NCBI GenBank assembly: GCA_008694505.1 | Contig: VZDJ01000065.1 | Coordinates: forward strand, 290,333-354,332 | Reading direction: 5' to 3' | From: Cyanoderma ruficeps | Lineage: Eukaryota; Chordata; Aves; Passeriformes; Timaliidae | DNA length: 64,000 nucleotides | Shown here: positions 12,681 to 25,510 of the stretch, one piece after another | How the letters are laid out: the number at the start of each line of letters is the position of its first letter | Position numbering within the stretch: the stretch's first letter is position 1 | The notes under the pieces: generated by a model | Databases searched by the model: none | The model's input: only the letters and a program-made list of their open reading frames with translations | What the model was told of the DNA's origin: nothing | Program-made: the position numbers and the translations under genes

Positions 12681-15600
12681 TTTCACATTTTTGTGGAAGT
12701 TCATCACTAATAACTGGAATATGTAGTAAGAGGACAGTGCTCTTTTGATTCTCTTTTAGTCCAGTTTGGGATATGTATCCTCACCTCACTATGTGGAGGG
12801 GTTCTGGTTTCACTTATTTGAATTGGCTCTTAACCTCTTCAAAATTTGTTCAGTGGGTCTTCTTCATAAAGGTGTCTCACCACTACAGTCATCATTATCT
12901 TAATATGACTGAAGACTAATAGCTGAATAAGTGTCTACCTGCCACAACTCAGTTTTCTCAAAGACTCGTTAACTCATAAAGGAAATCTTTCCAGAGTGTC
13001 CCAGGACGTAGCTGTGAATGTCTTCTTGGTGCTTTATCAACTAAAGTGAAGAATTGTGTAGCAAATGCTTGTCATCCTGCCATCCTTGAGTAAGAGAGGG
13101 CTGAAGCTTCATCTCACTAGGTTCTGACATTTTGATATCAGCAAGCAGGCACTAAATCTTTAGACCATGCACTTTACCTGACTTTAGGGTGCAGCTGAGA
13201 GAATTATGGTGTATATTCTCTCCGTAATCCTTAAGGAGTGAATTGAGCCCCAGAAGATGAAGCAAGATTTTAATGGTTTATGTTACTCCGGAATGTATAC
13301 GATAAAAATAAAGTGACACGAACATGAGCCCTTGTCTGCAGGCTGATTTTTGGGTTTTTTTATCTTTATAAATGTGTTCTGGTGTTCCTACAATTGAAAA
13401 TAAGAGGTACAGAGCATGGAAAAATGATGATTTCTTACATTACAAAGGTATTAAAAAAGCAGAAAAAAATAGTTCAAGTTTTGAGTAATTTTTAGATTTC
13501 TCTATACACCAGTTACCATATTTTTTTCTAAAAAAAAAAGCTTTTTACCCTTTCAGGATATTGTAGGTATAGATTTGGGCTGTTTCATTGCCCAGAAATG
13601 AAATGATGAGGAAGTCAGTGAAATGGTGGAATGAATACCCATTAGAGATATGATCTGTGCTAAGTCAAAGGTGATTCGGAACTTAAAACACTGTGAAGAC
13701 GGGAAGCCAGTAAAGGAAAAGAACTTTATTACAGGAAGGCCTGCAACACTCTAGTGAACTTTAGTAAATACAGAGTCAACTAATTCAAACATTGGAATTA
13801 CTATTAGAGAATCTTTCTGAGCTGAGTTGGTGCTGAAAATAAAGGCGGCATGGAAGTTGTTGCCCTGAAGACACATACTCTAAAGATGTAACAGCTGGCT
13901 CAAGCTGTAAACAATTGCAAACATTCTGCTTCAACTGTATCTTTTCAGGCAAGCAGAAAGGAAAATCTGGAATAATTCACTGTGATATTTTCAAAATCAA
14001 TGACAACTAACTGTAGCTTGTTTGAGGACTTGGGTAATTGCAGAAAAACTTTGTAACACTGCTGGCTGAAATGCATTTCATTGTGATCAAGTGTTACAAC
14101 AGCACATCCTGACCTGTGGCTGATTTGGTCTGTTTAGGGATACTGAATGAGAGTCTTCAGAAGACTGAAGTTCTGTGTACAGCAAGGGAGAGTACAAACA
14201 AATTTGCTAGTGTTGCAGGAGAAAACACAGAGAGTGTAAGCTCTGAGCAAGCACGTAGAACTTGAACAAGGCCTCAAATAGAGAACACCATTTTCATTAC
14301 AAATGTTCATAGTGAAGCAAAGAACATGACATTGGCAACATGATGCAAAAAGATGAATGGTACATTAATGAATAATTTCTCAAGTGTGCATTTGCTAGTC
14401 ACAAAAAAAATTGAGAAGAACATATGCAGACATGAAGCTTTACACCAGATGGACATTAAGTTAAAGCTGAAATCAGTAACATTAATTAAAACAGTGGAGT
14501 GAGCAACTCCATATGATCATTTTTCATATAACTCATCAAGTGGAACCATAGCTTTTGGATTAATTTTTTGGTTTTTTAAGCTCACATAAGTATTCACTAT
14601 AATTTATTTTGAACAACTTTACAGGATTTTTTTTTCTAAAGCAGTGATTTTTAACTCCAAAATACCAGTATTAAAAAAAGGAAATATTTTTAAGGGGTAC
14701 TAACAGTATTGATAAACTTCCAAATAGAAAAATTTAGCTATTTTCTAATGCTAAATTATGATATGTTTTGATTTCCATAAACTAGATTATATAAATGCAG
14801 AAGGAAAATATGCTGTGAATTAAGTATTGATGGAAGTTGCTAGATTGATGTTTTGTTACCTTGCAGATAAAAATCTGCAGAAAAGCTTTGTATCATCACC
14901 ATTGTTCTAGCATCATTTACAGATACCTTGTTTCCATGCTTAATTTTGTCACTCCATGTGAGAATTATGTCAAAGATGACTATCTGTTTTTAATATCTTT
15001 AAATATCTGTTGAAAGAATATCTGTTTTGCTAATGGTTTTGTATCATCAACAGCTATTCACTTGTAAAGGAAGCAGTATCCTTATTCACTCTGGCAAAGT
15101 CAGGAGTCACTAAATGATTGTGGCCTTGGTCTAAACCAGTGTCAGAGGAATTAGTAGAATGTTATGCTTGAAGCAAATGGCAGAGAGATTGATACCAACT
15201 TATGTGTCACTTACATGCGGTAGTACAGGCATATGGATTCAAGGAGTGACTGAACATGTTAATAAAACATAAATCCATTTATGGTTGCTAAATACATAGA
15301 AAATGCCTTCAACTCAGAAATATCCTAATCAAAAGAGGACTGGAGCTTGGATGAATATTAAGGAAGTGTTGTATGTAGTGGCCTTGTTCTTGAACTCCTC
15401 CGAAGCATCAGACCACAGGCAGAGATAGAACGATGGGATATAGGAACTTCAGGTTTGAGACACAATGGTTTTTTGTAAGCCATCTTACAAATGGACCTAT
15501 AAAAAAATCTAGCATGTTTAGAGTGATTATAAGACTCATAATAAGAAAAACTGAGCTTTAGTGTGTATTAGTGAGTAAAAATAAATGAAGAATATGTGAC

Positions 15601-15980
15601 AGTATCTTTCTTTATAAGATTCTATGTTGCCTTTCTCTGAAGCTGATGTAATTGGTGTCTTTTGAGAAATCACATGTAATTATATTTATTTATGTTCTAT
15701 AGAAAGTCATTGTGGCTCAAGTAGTAAATGATATTGATTTTCCACACAGCTGCTTTTTCTAATGAATGCCTGTACAAAATTCTAAGATTCATTCTGCATA
15801 TTTATTTCCCTTTATAGTATAATACGCATTGTCTTCACATGTTGTTTGAAATTCTAATGTGGCAGTTACACATCAAAGATATATTTCTCCTTTTAAAGGC
15901 TATACTACCACTTTTCCTTATTAATTCTTTTGGAAAAAAATAATAAAGAAGACCAATGGTGTTTCAATGGAAAAATACTC

Positions 15981-15997
15981 TTTTTTTTTTTTTTTTT
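15981..15997. repeat. Poly-T run (17 T)
   Basis: Seventeen consecutive T. It could be a reversed poly-A tail, but no recognisable retrocopy lies on its left. Similar runs occur at 23648-23665 (18 T) and 20465-20478 (14 A). All are listed as simple repeats. Confidence 0.85.
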
Positions 15998-16017
15998 GAC
16001 TGAGATTACTGAAGTGG

Positions 16018-16067
16018 AAAGAAATAATCTTAGACATATCTTTTCTCTGTCTAGCGTATGAAGTACT
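16018..16067 (+). repeat. Dispersed repeat copy 1 (partner at 18790-18839)
   Basis: About 50 bp resembling 18790-18839: both read AGAAAT.(A/T)TCTTAG.CATA...TTTTCTC.GTCTAGC followed by ATGAAGTAC, at roughly 80% identity by eye. The two copies lie in adjacent introns on either side of exon 16502-16599 and in the same orientation. They may be fragments of one ancient repeat family or an old segmental duplication. Confidence 0.55.
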
Positions 16068-16388
16068 GACATATTTCTTATTCTGTAACATATAAGTTTG
16101 TGCAGGATAATCCCACAGATCTATCCTTTCCCATGTCAATAACTTATTTTTTTTAGTGTTCTGTGGCAAGAATTTGTCCTGGCTAACCCTGAAAGCTGTT
16201 AGCTAAGATTTGGCTCTTCAGTCTGATTTCTCTCCTTTTCCTTTACTTGTTACGTAACATTAACCAGGAGGCTTTTTACAAAAAGGAGTAATATTTAATT
16301 TTTTATTTCTTTATATGAAATTATTGATAAGTAGTAATTATTGGAAATCAGTGATTTTTCAAATCAGTAATTATTTTGTTAGCTATAA

Positions 16389-16410
16389 ATATATATATAT
16401 ATATANNNNN

Positions 16411-16458
<48 letters not shown>
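16389..16458. repeat. (AT)n microsatellite with 5-N assembly gap
   Basis: An uninterrupted alternating AT array spans this interval apart from NNNNN at 16406-16410, which indicates unresolved array length. It ends only 43 bp before the first base of the next SUGCT exon, so true array length may vary between individuals right beside a splice acceptor. Confidence 0.95.
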
Positions 16459-16460
<2 letters not shown>

Positions 16461-16483
16461 GCTGTCAAACACATTTCTTACTT

Positions 16484-16501
16484 AGCTTTATTTTTACTTA
16501 G
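16484..16501 (+). promoter_or_regulatory. Duplicated splice-acceptor motif before SUGCT exon B
   Basis: Two ACTTAG motifs end at 16485 and 16501. The downstream one gives the conserved reading frame (ILNLPGVS...) and is the one used here. Splicing at the upstream AG would add 16 nt and shift the frame. The tract between the AT array and the exon is only 43 bp, so the branch point must lie within it or inside the array. Confidence 0.6.
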
Positions 16502-16599
16502 ATCCTGAATTTGCCTGGAGTTAGTAAAGATTCCAGATACAAAACTAATACACTCAGAGTCCAGAACAGAAAAGAACTTATTGATATATTATCAACCCG
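16502..16599 (+). CDS. SUGCT: SUGCT internal exon B (32 codons + 2 nt)
   Basis: This 98-nt exon continues the SUGCT frame from 11853 in phase 0. It reads [15 protein letters not shown] and then [17 protein letters not shown], ending with CG, the first two bases of an Arg codon completed by the exon at 28380. The pattern (hydrophobic L-x-L-P, then RYKTN..RV.NR.ELI..L) is typical of class III CoA-transferases, where this segment forms the small domain after the CoA-binding core. The donor CG|GTAAGT is consensus. The frame has no stop or indel. The exon lies immediately downstream of an (AT)n microsatellite, which is odd but does not affect the coding sequence. Confidence 0.95.
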
Positions 16600-18224
16600 G
16601 TAAGTTAATTAAAAGGGAAGAATCTACATTTAATCTGTTAATGCAAATAGTGATGTAAAAAAACCTCTCATCATGTGAAAATTTTATTTTACTCTTTTGA
16701 GATACTCTAGTTTTTATAAAAAGTATTACAAAAGCTTACTCTTGTTAAATAGTCTGCCTTTTGCACACAGACTATAGAGTGAACTAAAGAAGCCGGACGA
16801 CAGATTTTTTTTCAGAAACCATGTTAACTTCTTTTTAACATTAACTTAATTTTAGTGAAACCAGTGCTTTCTGCTTTCCCCGATGAATGTAGCACCTGGA
16901 AAACATGCTTGGAGCACCATTTGCTTTTGCTATGGGATTTTAAAGTTTTCAATGAGTGTTTCTGTATCCAGGAAAGTTCCACTTTCTGCTACTCTCTTAC
17001 TGCTGATTCTGTATTGTGGTACTCTGTGCTACAAATTCTCCCTGGGCCATTCCTTTTAAAATCAAAAAGATATGTATTTAGTTTTCTGTTTGGGCATCAT
17101 CCTACTAAATACTTAATTAATTTTTTTAAGAGAAAACTCAAAAACCCTATTATTTGAAAGATTAAAATAGCTTAGTTTTCTTCCTCATTTTGTTTGAGAA
17201 GTCCTTGTATCTGTGGACTGCTCTTCTGTTTAATGGAGAGGATGATGAATTTATGTAACAAAAGAATAATCTATGTAAACCTTCACAAAGATGGTTTTGT
17301 CAGCACCTCATACTTCTGGGGATGAGCACAAGAGGCAGTTAATTATTCAAGAAAAGTCATACTATCATGTTGATACTTGGCCAGTATTAGTCTTTGTCAA
17401 CAAATGCTTGACAGTTATCACTGAGGCAATTTTACTGGGGTTGGAAGCATTAAATCAGATGTCTCCCCTTTTCATTACATCCAAGAAAAAGAGTTTCAGT
17501 AGCACATCCACACCTCCCTCTCTTAACCCCACACACTTTTTGGATATTGAGAACCAGAATCGTGAGTCATTAAAGAGTGTAGAGAGTTATTTTACTTGTT
17601 CCAGTTGCACTTGTACTTTTGTCTCTGTTTTCCCTGTCCATTTTCAGATGTTCTGCCCCGGTGAAAAAACAAAGTAACAGGTGACTTTGCATTTTTGATT
17701 AATTATGGTGGAACTGTCCTTGATTAACTTCTGAAATACTTCTTTTACCTTCCTATAACAAATGGATTGTGATAGCGCAGATAAGGCCACTCTTGCTATA
17801 AGTTTTGAGCTCCTGAAAGGTCATAATTTATCTTTTGACCTAGTTTTGAGCTCTTATGTTCTTGATGCATAATTTTAGTTTCAAAGTTGGTTCATGTTGA
17901 CTTCTTACTTGGACTTCATGTAGTATGGCATTTGTCTGACTTACCCTGGTGCCTTGTGAGAAGGCTATTTTGCCATCCATTGATCAGTTACTTGATAGCT
18001 CATTGCTTCTGGTTAACTTTGGATGTTGTCATTTTTTTTCCTGTGTCTGAACAAGAAGATAAAGTTCAAGGAATAGCTGTTCTTTGAATTGCCAAAATTA
18101 CAATTTGTTTTTTTATCTGTAGCTATTGGTTAATCAAATTACATTATTGCTCTTCTAATTACTTCTTTATGTATTTTTTTCTCATAGTTTGTGTTCTGTT
18201 TTATTGTTATAATTTAGGCTGAAT

Positions 18225-18310
18225 TTCTGCATATTATGTGCATGTATGTAAATGTATGTAAATTTGTAAATGTGTGTAAAGTTCTGCATATTATGTGCAA
18301 GTATATAAAT
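18225..18310. repeat. 57-bp imperfect tandem duplication
   Basis: TTCTGCATATTATGTGCA begins at 18225 and again at 18282, followed in both by a GTAT(G/A)TAAATGT tail; the second copy is partial. The first unit also has an internal short TGTAAATG-type repeat. This is a simple local duplication in intron. Confidence 0.8.
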
Positions 18311-18789
18311 GTCTATTTTTGGAGTAGACATTTCTAAAATATTCTCTTATGTCATATTATTGTGAATTCATCTGGCAATCAGTTATAAAACACAGATATA
18401 ACAAACACCTTTGGTATTCTAATGAAAGTTGAATGTGTTTCCGCACACATTCCAGGGTAACTTTGCTTTAATTCACTAATGCACAGGTTTTTGTAAAATC
18501 ATATGTGGTTTATTTTTGAAGTTACTTAGAGAATTAAATGAATTGTTTCTCAGTGCTGAAAAATGTCAACCCTTGAGAAATGAAGGGAAATGACAAAATA
18601 GTAATGATAAAATTTCACTGAAAAATACCTTAATTTATTCACTGATTGCTTGATAGTATTACAGCTTCCAGCACATGGAGAATATAATCCTAAGGTGTAT
18701 TACTTGGACAAAACCACCTGCAGACCAAATGTATGTGCAGTGCTGTTCACCTTAAAATGAATTTGTGGAGATATGAGCTGGATCAGCTT

Positions 18790-18839
18790 AGAAGAAATAT
18801 TCTTAGGCATAGATTTTCTCAGTCTAGCAAATGAAGTAC
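18790..18839 (+). repeat. Dispersed repeat copy 2 (partner at 16018-16067)
   Basis: This is the second copy of the approximately 50-bp similarity described at 16018. It is followed by a short direct repeat, GAAGTACAGT, at about 18832 and 18848. The family is not identified. Confidence 0.5.
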
Positions 18840-20299
18840 AGTTGTGTGAAGTACAGTACTTTTGTTAAGATGAGCCACTCCTTTTTTTCCCAAACTTCTC
18901 CTGCTGCCATTTTCAGTCTATACACCCTTCCTGTTCCACTAAGTCACTGGTATTTAAGCAGCATGTATGGCAGATACTTGGTACTTTGCAGTTGCTTACA
19001 TATAGCACTGCTGTTGCACAGCAGATATAAGCATATATTTTAAGCCTTTGGTGCTGTTATAATCCTAATAAACCATGGTTCCACCAGAGCATGTTTCCAT
19101 TGACCTATCTACCCTGTCCCCTTGCCCTTATCCTTTCTGAACTGTTTCTGGAGCAATGTTTCACCTTTTCTTTTTAATTTTGTCTTATTTTTCAAAATGG
19201 ACTACCTGCAACTAATTTCTAACTTCTGAGCATTCAGTAAGTGCAAAAAGGAGGATTCTTTACTTCATCCTCTTAATAAAAAGGTTTGCCAGGCTTTGTA
19301 TAGGAAAAGAAGGAGGTGTTCAGACCTACTCACATGGTCAATGATTCCCTGAAGTCTTGAGCATTTAATTCGTGTGGGGCTGAAATTTTTGAAAGCATCT
19401 GAACTCTGAATACCAAGGAGACACTTGATGGCTTTCATTTGGTAGAGTAAAAAATTGAGCAACTGAGAGTCTTTGGTCACAGTTTTATTCTAGATGTGTG
19501 CACAAAGGAAACATTGGAACCATTGGTCAATGTTATGGAATGCTGAGGTTTTTTAAGAAAAAGCTCTGTCTTGGGAATTCATGACTCAAATGACCTCAAA
19601 TTTAGACTAATAATTCTACTCACCACTGGTGGTAACCATGCCAGATTTCAAGGCAATTAGGTAACCAGGGGGATTATGCAGCATTTAGAAGAAATTGACC
19701 TTTAAACAGAAGATTTTTCAAATGGGTGTGAAATGATGTATTCATCAAAGTCAGATATACTGAAGTGAGTGAGAATACAAGATGGGGATGAATGTGGCTT
19801 CAGGCATATAGGTAACTTGAAACAACAGCTCTGAAAGGTGTGAATTGCTCCATTCATTTCAGGAAGAATTTTCTCATCCTCTTTCTTCTCTGACAGAAAT
19901 GAAGAGTGAAGCATTCCTGTGCTTAATTATTTAATCCAGCTTGCTCTCTGTACATCTCAATTCCCTCTGTAGGGCACAAATGAAAGGTAGAGAGGGAGAG
20001 CAAATAAGGAAGGATAAGTAAGTTCACATATCCACAGAAAATGTCGTATCTCAATAAAAGTGACAGGAAGGTAAATCACTCTGGAGTGGTATTCTGCTTC
20101 TAAGAGAGCCTGCTGTCATACTGAAGCAAGAGGAGGGATTACAGAAAACAGTTCCATCTCGAGACATGGAGTATTTTTCAGTTCCATAGTCTATGGGAAA
20201 ATGAGTAAAATGCTCCAAGGACCACTGGTTTGTAAGATATTCACAGGGAACAAGGATATAAGCCTGTGAGGCATTTTGAGCTTGTTTTACTATTGGTGG

Positions 20300-20478
20300 T
20301 GTTGTCCCTTTCCCATCTCTGGTCCACTTTCTTCTATGCTGATTTTTTCCTGTCTCTATCATCTTCCCCCACTTCCTACAGTTCCTACAGGCCTCCTTCC
20401 CCCTCTTCATCTTATTTCCTTTTTCTCCTCCCACTGCTGACATTTGCACATCTACTCTTCAGTTAAAAAAAAAAAAAA
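20300..20478. repeat. Polypyrimidine tract ending in A14
   Basis: The + strand is strongly C/T-rich, with many TCC and CCT clusters between about 20300 and 20460, then ends in 14 A (20465-20478). A 132-codon minus-strand frame (20449-20051) crosses it; its first third is Lys/Arg/Gly-rich because of the purine-rich complement. No parent gene is recognised, so this is low-complexity DNA rather than a supported retrocopy. Confidence 0.5.
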
Positions 20479-23400
20479 GTTTTGGTGACTTCTGTATATT
20501 CCTGTCTATTTGGGTTACATTTTCCTTAAATGACGAGAAAGCAGAACTCTGAACAAAGCAAATTACCTCTGCCTTCCTTTCTTGTGTATGTGCCAAGAGT
20601 CAATTTAAAATGACCCTACCTGGGTGGAGGTCAGGTTCAATGGCTACCACTGAGGCCCTTGAGACTCACAGCTCATGTGAGAACTGACAGACTACAGAGC
20701 ACTCTTTTTTTTAAGTTTCCAGTGGAAACCTCTGTGAGTTAGATGTAGATCTAACTCAAAAACAAAAGAACCAAGTTTTAGTTGTTGCCCTGTTCCCCCA
20801 CTACCTCTACCCCTCTACCTCCCTTCCACTTTTACTTTTGCTTCCTATAACACAATAGTACCCGACACAATGCAGATTATTTTGTGTGCGTGTATATATG
20901 TATGCATATGTCAAGACACACATAAATAGAGTGGACATGAAATTTGAGATGCATCTTTGCAAAAGCTAGTGTATAATACCAGTTTTAAAAGAAGGCGCTT
21001 TGAGAAAGGGGGCTTAATCTGTTGACCTTCTTCTTCAAATTGCTCCAGAATTTGAATATTAATCCTACGATGCAACTCAGTAATGTAGAAACATTTTAAG
21101 ACAAGGCATCTAAATGTGTGTTCCAAGGTACTTTGTGAAATTAATCTGTAAATGGTACAGAGTGTGTGGGGGTGTATGAGTGTAGGTGAAAAGTGAGTAG
21201 CAGACATGCCCTCAGCCTTTAAATTGAAGCAGTTTCACATAAAGAAGAACACATAAATTCAGCATGATTAGTGCTCCTGAAGCTCTAACTAAATTATTGT
21301 AGACTCAGAATTGTTAGGGCTGGAAATGATTCAGAGTGGAACTTCTATTCCTAGCACTTACATTTTAAACCCCTTATTCTTGGCTGTACAGTACAGCTGC
21401 ATGCTGCGTATATAAGTGTGAGGGGAAAAGGAATGAGCAGGAAGGAAACACAGAGAAACTTGATCCTCAGTAAAGTCATTGCTAAATGGTTTCCACCAAG
21501 TAACAGAAGAGGAGGGCACCTAAAGGGGAAAGAGTATTGCAAGAGGTTTAATTTGCCTGATGAGAGGCATTGTTAAATTTACACTTGTTGAAACACACCC
21601 AGTCTTTGTAAAGCTCCTTCCCTATCCCCACCATTTCCTTTTCTAAACCAAGAGCCTTGCTGACTGAAGTCACTGTTGATAACATTACAGGAATGAGTGT
21701 CTGGTTGTTTACAGCTTCAGCAAGACAGGTGTTTGAAAAACAATTGACTTCAGTGTGGCATGGCTGGTAAGGCTTACTTTCCCCAGTCACCTGCCTTACT
21801 ATCAGTACATAGAGGGTTGAGCTGTGTAGATTTCAGCTACCAAATTGCCATGTTTTGCTTTACAATGCTTTGTTTTGAATTGTTATTTTATGTTAACTTC
21901 TGTGTATACAAATGAGGGAGATGCGAAATTTTTGGACTGGGTAAGTTAATGTGTATTTTCTGTGTTCTTTTCTTACCATTAAATAAACTTTTAAGATTTT
22001 CATATCCTTCTGAAGTTCAAGATCCTTTCTGAAAAGAAATTTGCCATCTCCTTTCTGATGACTTACATTTCTAACTTGAGGCTGCTGAAATCAGGGATTT
22101 TAAATGAACTTTTTGACCTGACCCTTATTAGCTCTTTAATCCTCTCGAGTTAAAAGAAAGCCAGCAACAAAATCGATGCAACTTTTCATCCTTCTCAGTG
22201 TGCTTCTTACTGATGTGTGTATACCTAGCTGATTTTTGGTTAATTTGCACTTCTTTTGTCATAATTAAAAATTATGGTCTTTTTTTCATACTTGAGTAAA
22301 ACAGAGGAAGGTTGGAGAAAACTAGTATGTTTCTAACATGCATAGCTTAATGTTATCTGACTACAAAAAATTTCATCCTCGATTAACTACTCAGTAGACA
22401 TAAGAAAGAATTTTTACAAGATAGATGTGTTTCCCTCTGTCTGGTATGCCATTCCTTAAAAATCATACATGGATTTAAAGCAGCATATAAATCTCAATCA
22501 AGGAACAAGAAAGTCCATTAGTCTCTGGCACAAATTTTGTGCATAAAGGTGAAGGTTTATTAATAGTTCTATAAAGCTGGTAACAATATTTATAGTATGC
22601 AGAAATATATAAGAATTTTCATGGTGGATTTGTGGTACCTGCAAATCGCTGGACAGCATTTTATGTAGCTACCACTTATAATCTACTGTATGTGACATCT
22701 TTTAAAGCAGTTGAAATATCTCTCCGCAAAACCTGTCAGTATAATTTTTTTGATCCCAAATATTTTAATATTTTGTCTGTTGTGGTTTTTCCAGTGATTC
22801 ACCAGTAACAGGAGAGTAGACACTAACAGAGATATTTACAGACTATTGAGTGAATACTGTAGTACTCACTTTGAAAACACTAATTCTGTATTCACTGTGG
22901 ACTAAAGGATAATGATCAGTTCTTTGAATTTTCCAAACAAATATTTTCTAAAACTTCTGTTTTGTATAATGTCTTCCATAGATGCTACTGTAAGAAACTG
23001 TACCAACTCTTCTACTCATTTAACTACAATTAAAGAGGTGTTTGGTAGTGAAGGGAGAAAATATTGTAGGTATTTGGGAGTGAAGGGACTGTTGATAGAA
23101 CAAAATGAAACAATAACTGTGATGCATATTTGGCTTGTGCTAGAAAACACAGGAATGCTATTTAGCAAGAACAGAGGAGCTTTTTGTAATTGACCACGTG
23201 TAAAAAGCTCTTACAAATCCTAGAGGTTGCTCTTATCTGTATTTGGTAGCTGTCCAAATTACTTCTCTAAATTAATTGCCATAGGTTTCCTCAAGAAAAT
23301 AGCAGTATTTTGCTTCAGTAGTTCTTCTAAACTTACTTTATGTGGAATTGGATTGTTTTATCCATTAGAGAAACATGATTGCCCTTCCTCATAGGATGTA

Positions 23401-24607
23401 TAAAGGATTGAAGGTTTCCTAGGAAACATAGAAAATGGAATACACACAAAGTGGATTCTAGCTCTTTAAGTCTTTGTTCCACTGAAGGACAGAATATTCC
23501 TTAAAAAAAGGAAACGTTTTACTTTAATAATTATCAGGATGAGAAACCTAGAAACACACCCAAGTGCTGTTAAAATATACACTAACTTGCACAAGTCAAG
23601 CAGACATTCTTTTTCTGTTTCACATGTAAAGATCCATTTCTTACTTCTTTTTTTTTTTTTTTTTTAATTAGGACTTGTTAGAAAGCAAAAGGGAATGTAG
23701 ATCCTGCTTTTTGAGATGCAAAACTACACTTTTAGTTTATGTTAGAAAACAAGGAGTAAAACTTTTTTTTCTTTCCTTTTGGAGGTTTTTTCTTATTTTG
23801 TGCTGTAATTTTTTTGATGAATTTGCTGAGTGTATAGTTTAAATTTAGATGTTTTCATTTAATGATGCCTGCTAGATTTACTCATTGAAGAAAAATATAT
23901 CTAATTGGATTTCTTGCAATTTCAATTATTTCAGCTTATGCCACACTTAAATATTCGCAAGATATTTTAAAGGAAGAAATGTGTTTAATGTAAAATGTTC
24001 TGGAATTTGATGCCTCATTTCAATACTGCAACTTCAGTATCTTTGTGAGTGCTGTGTAATTCAGTGCAGAGGAGGCTTGAAGTATTGCTTAAAATGTAAA
24101 TAAGACATCGTGGAGACTTTGACCTCTTCAGGAAGTAAGCCTTGGTTCAGACTTTTCTGTAAAAGTCCCAGCAATGGGTTTGTTCTTCACTGGGATACAT
24201 ATCCTTCCTTTCTCAGAGGTGCTGTCAGAAAGAGCCTGAATTTAAGCTTCGTACCGCAAAGTATTACAGTAAAAAGCAAATCCTTTTGAACTTCTAAAAT
24301 ACTGTTAGTAATTGCAGAAAGCTAAGTAACAGGTTTAAAACATTTCTGCAAAGAAATCACAGGCATTTATGGAATTAAATATATATATATATGTATCAGA
24401 TGGAACATTTTAAAGGAAAGGGGACCCATCTGACAATATATGAAGCTGTAGTGTGAGCAGTGTTGAGCTCTCCTGCACTCACTGAGTATCTCTGAGGTAA
24501 AGATCCTCTTGCATGTGTCATGTTTCAGAGTTTGGATGCTCAACAGTCTTGGACTCTTTTTTTTTTTTTCCTGCTAGCTCAGTTTTGGAAGATGGACCAT
24601 TGTTTAG

Positions 24608-24636
24608 CCTTGTATGTGTTTCCATCACATACAAGG
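24608..24636. repeat. Perfect 11-bp inverted repeat, 7-nt loop
   Basis: CCTTGTATGTG (24608-24618), loop TTTCCAT, then CACATACAAGG (24626-24636), the exact reverse complement. The stem is not extended by flanking pairing, so it is shorter than a microRNA precursor. No known element termini match it. Confidence 0.85.
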
Positions 24637-25014
24637 TTTTTTATGTATGTATGTGTGTATATAAAGAAAGTCAACAGTCTCTTTTTCTTAACTGAAAAAA
24701 TATGCAAAGTAGGATATTTATAAAAAAACAATGAAAAAGCATAGGAACTCATTTTAAAATGTGTTAAGAGAAAAAGGATTGGCCAGACCTTCCAAATTCC
24801 TGCTGACAGATTTCATTTTCAGGAGAGAATGTTAATCTTCTCCTTCTTGGAAGTTTTTGCTGAGGGTCTTTGCTTGTTATTTTGGAGTGTTGAGCATGGC
24901 ATTAATGGATACTTAGCAACCTAAACATCAGCCCTTCACTTTAAGTAAAGGTTATGGTATTTATTTTGTTGGAACCCTGGAGGCTGAAAATTTCAGTCTT
25001 TCTGTGTTAAAAGG

Positions 25015-25510
25015 TGCTGGCCCTCAAGCAAGCGCCACATTTGACTTGAGGCCTTGGAACAGGCTCTCCAGACTGAATGATAACATGGGGGTTGTGGGTG
25101 TGTGGTTTAAATAGTACTGCGTGATCTCAGCGTGAAAAACTTAGATGTAAGATTTTGGTATATAGTAATACATATGAGTCAAGATGGAGGATTTTGGCTG
25201 CTGTCTAAGTCCTTCTTCTTCATGGGTTTGGATGGTTTTCTGTAATTGGGTGAAAAAGGTCCCCATTGCTGTCCTTGGGTGGTCATTATTGGGTCAAAAG
25301 TATAAATAATATAGGTGTCACCTTGTTATTGGGTAATTATCACTTAAATAACCTTGGAAAGAGTTAGAAGCTCTCCATTTTACCTTGTTTCTCTAACTTG
25401 CTAGTTAGAGCTCACGGCTCCTGAGTCTGTAAATAGATAACAAATAATAAACATCCAAGTCTGAACTCAAAACCCACATTTCCCGTGTATTATTCATCCC
25501 GACCTTGGCA
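25015..25510 (+). mobile_element. ERV-type LTR (solo or isolated), old
   Basis: The block begins TGCTGGCCCTCAAG and ends near TTGGCA. It contains the CAAGATGGAGGATTTTGG core also found in the LTR near 59.9 kb, repeated ATTGGGT motifs, and AATAATAAACAT, a polyadenylation-type signal, about 65 bp from the right end, as expected for R-U5 of an LTR on the + strand. AAGG occurs at 25011-25014 and 25510-25513 and may be a remnant target-site duplication, so the exact right edge is uncertain. No gag, pol or env remnants are visible on either side, which suggests a solo LTR. The superfamily (ERVL-like) is inference. Confidence 0.75.

Larger units (their letters stand above)
11854..16501 (+). other. 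SUGCT: SUGCT intron A-B
   Basis: A 4,648-bp intron with donor GTGTGT and acceptor TTTTTACTTAG. It holds an 18-bp tandem duplication (12645-12680), a 17-T run (15981-15997), one copy of a diverged dispersed repeat (16018-16067) and an (AT)n array close to its 3' end. A stretch at about 13700-14500 is slightly less AT-rich, but I could not assign it to any family. Confidence 0.85.

Noticed and set aside
18832..18857. GAAGTACAGT direct repeats as an attachment site or target duplication
   Set aside because: The copies are only 16 bp apart in AT-rich intron with nothing between them that could be an inserted element.
20051..20449. 132-codon minus-strand frame, possibly a retrocopy because of the nearby A14
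   Set aside because: The basic N-terminus comes from a polypyrimidine tract read on the complement. The A14 is on the opposite strand from the frame, so it cannot be its poly-A tail.
21303..21345. Another CR1 tail (CAGAATTGTTAGGGCTGGAA on the + strand)
   Set aside because: There is a weak likeness to a reversed CR1 3' end over about 40 bp only, with no further CR1 landmarks after it. Not enough to call.
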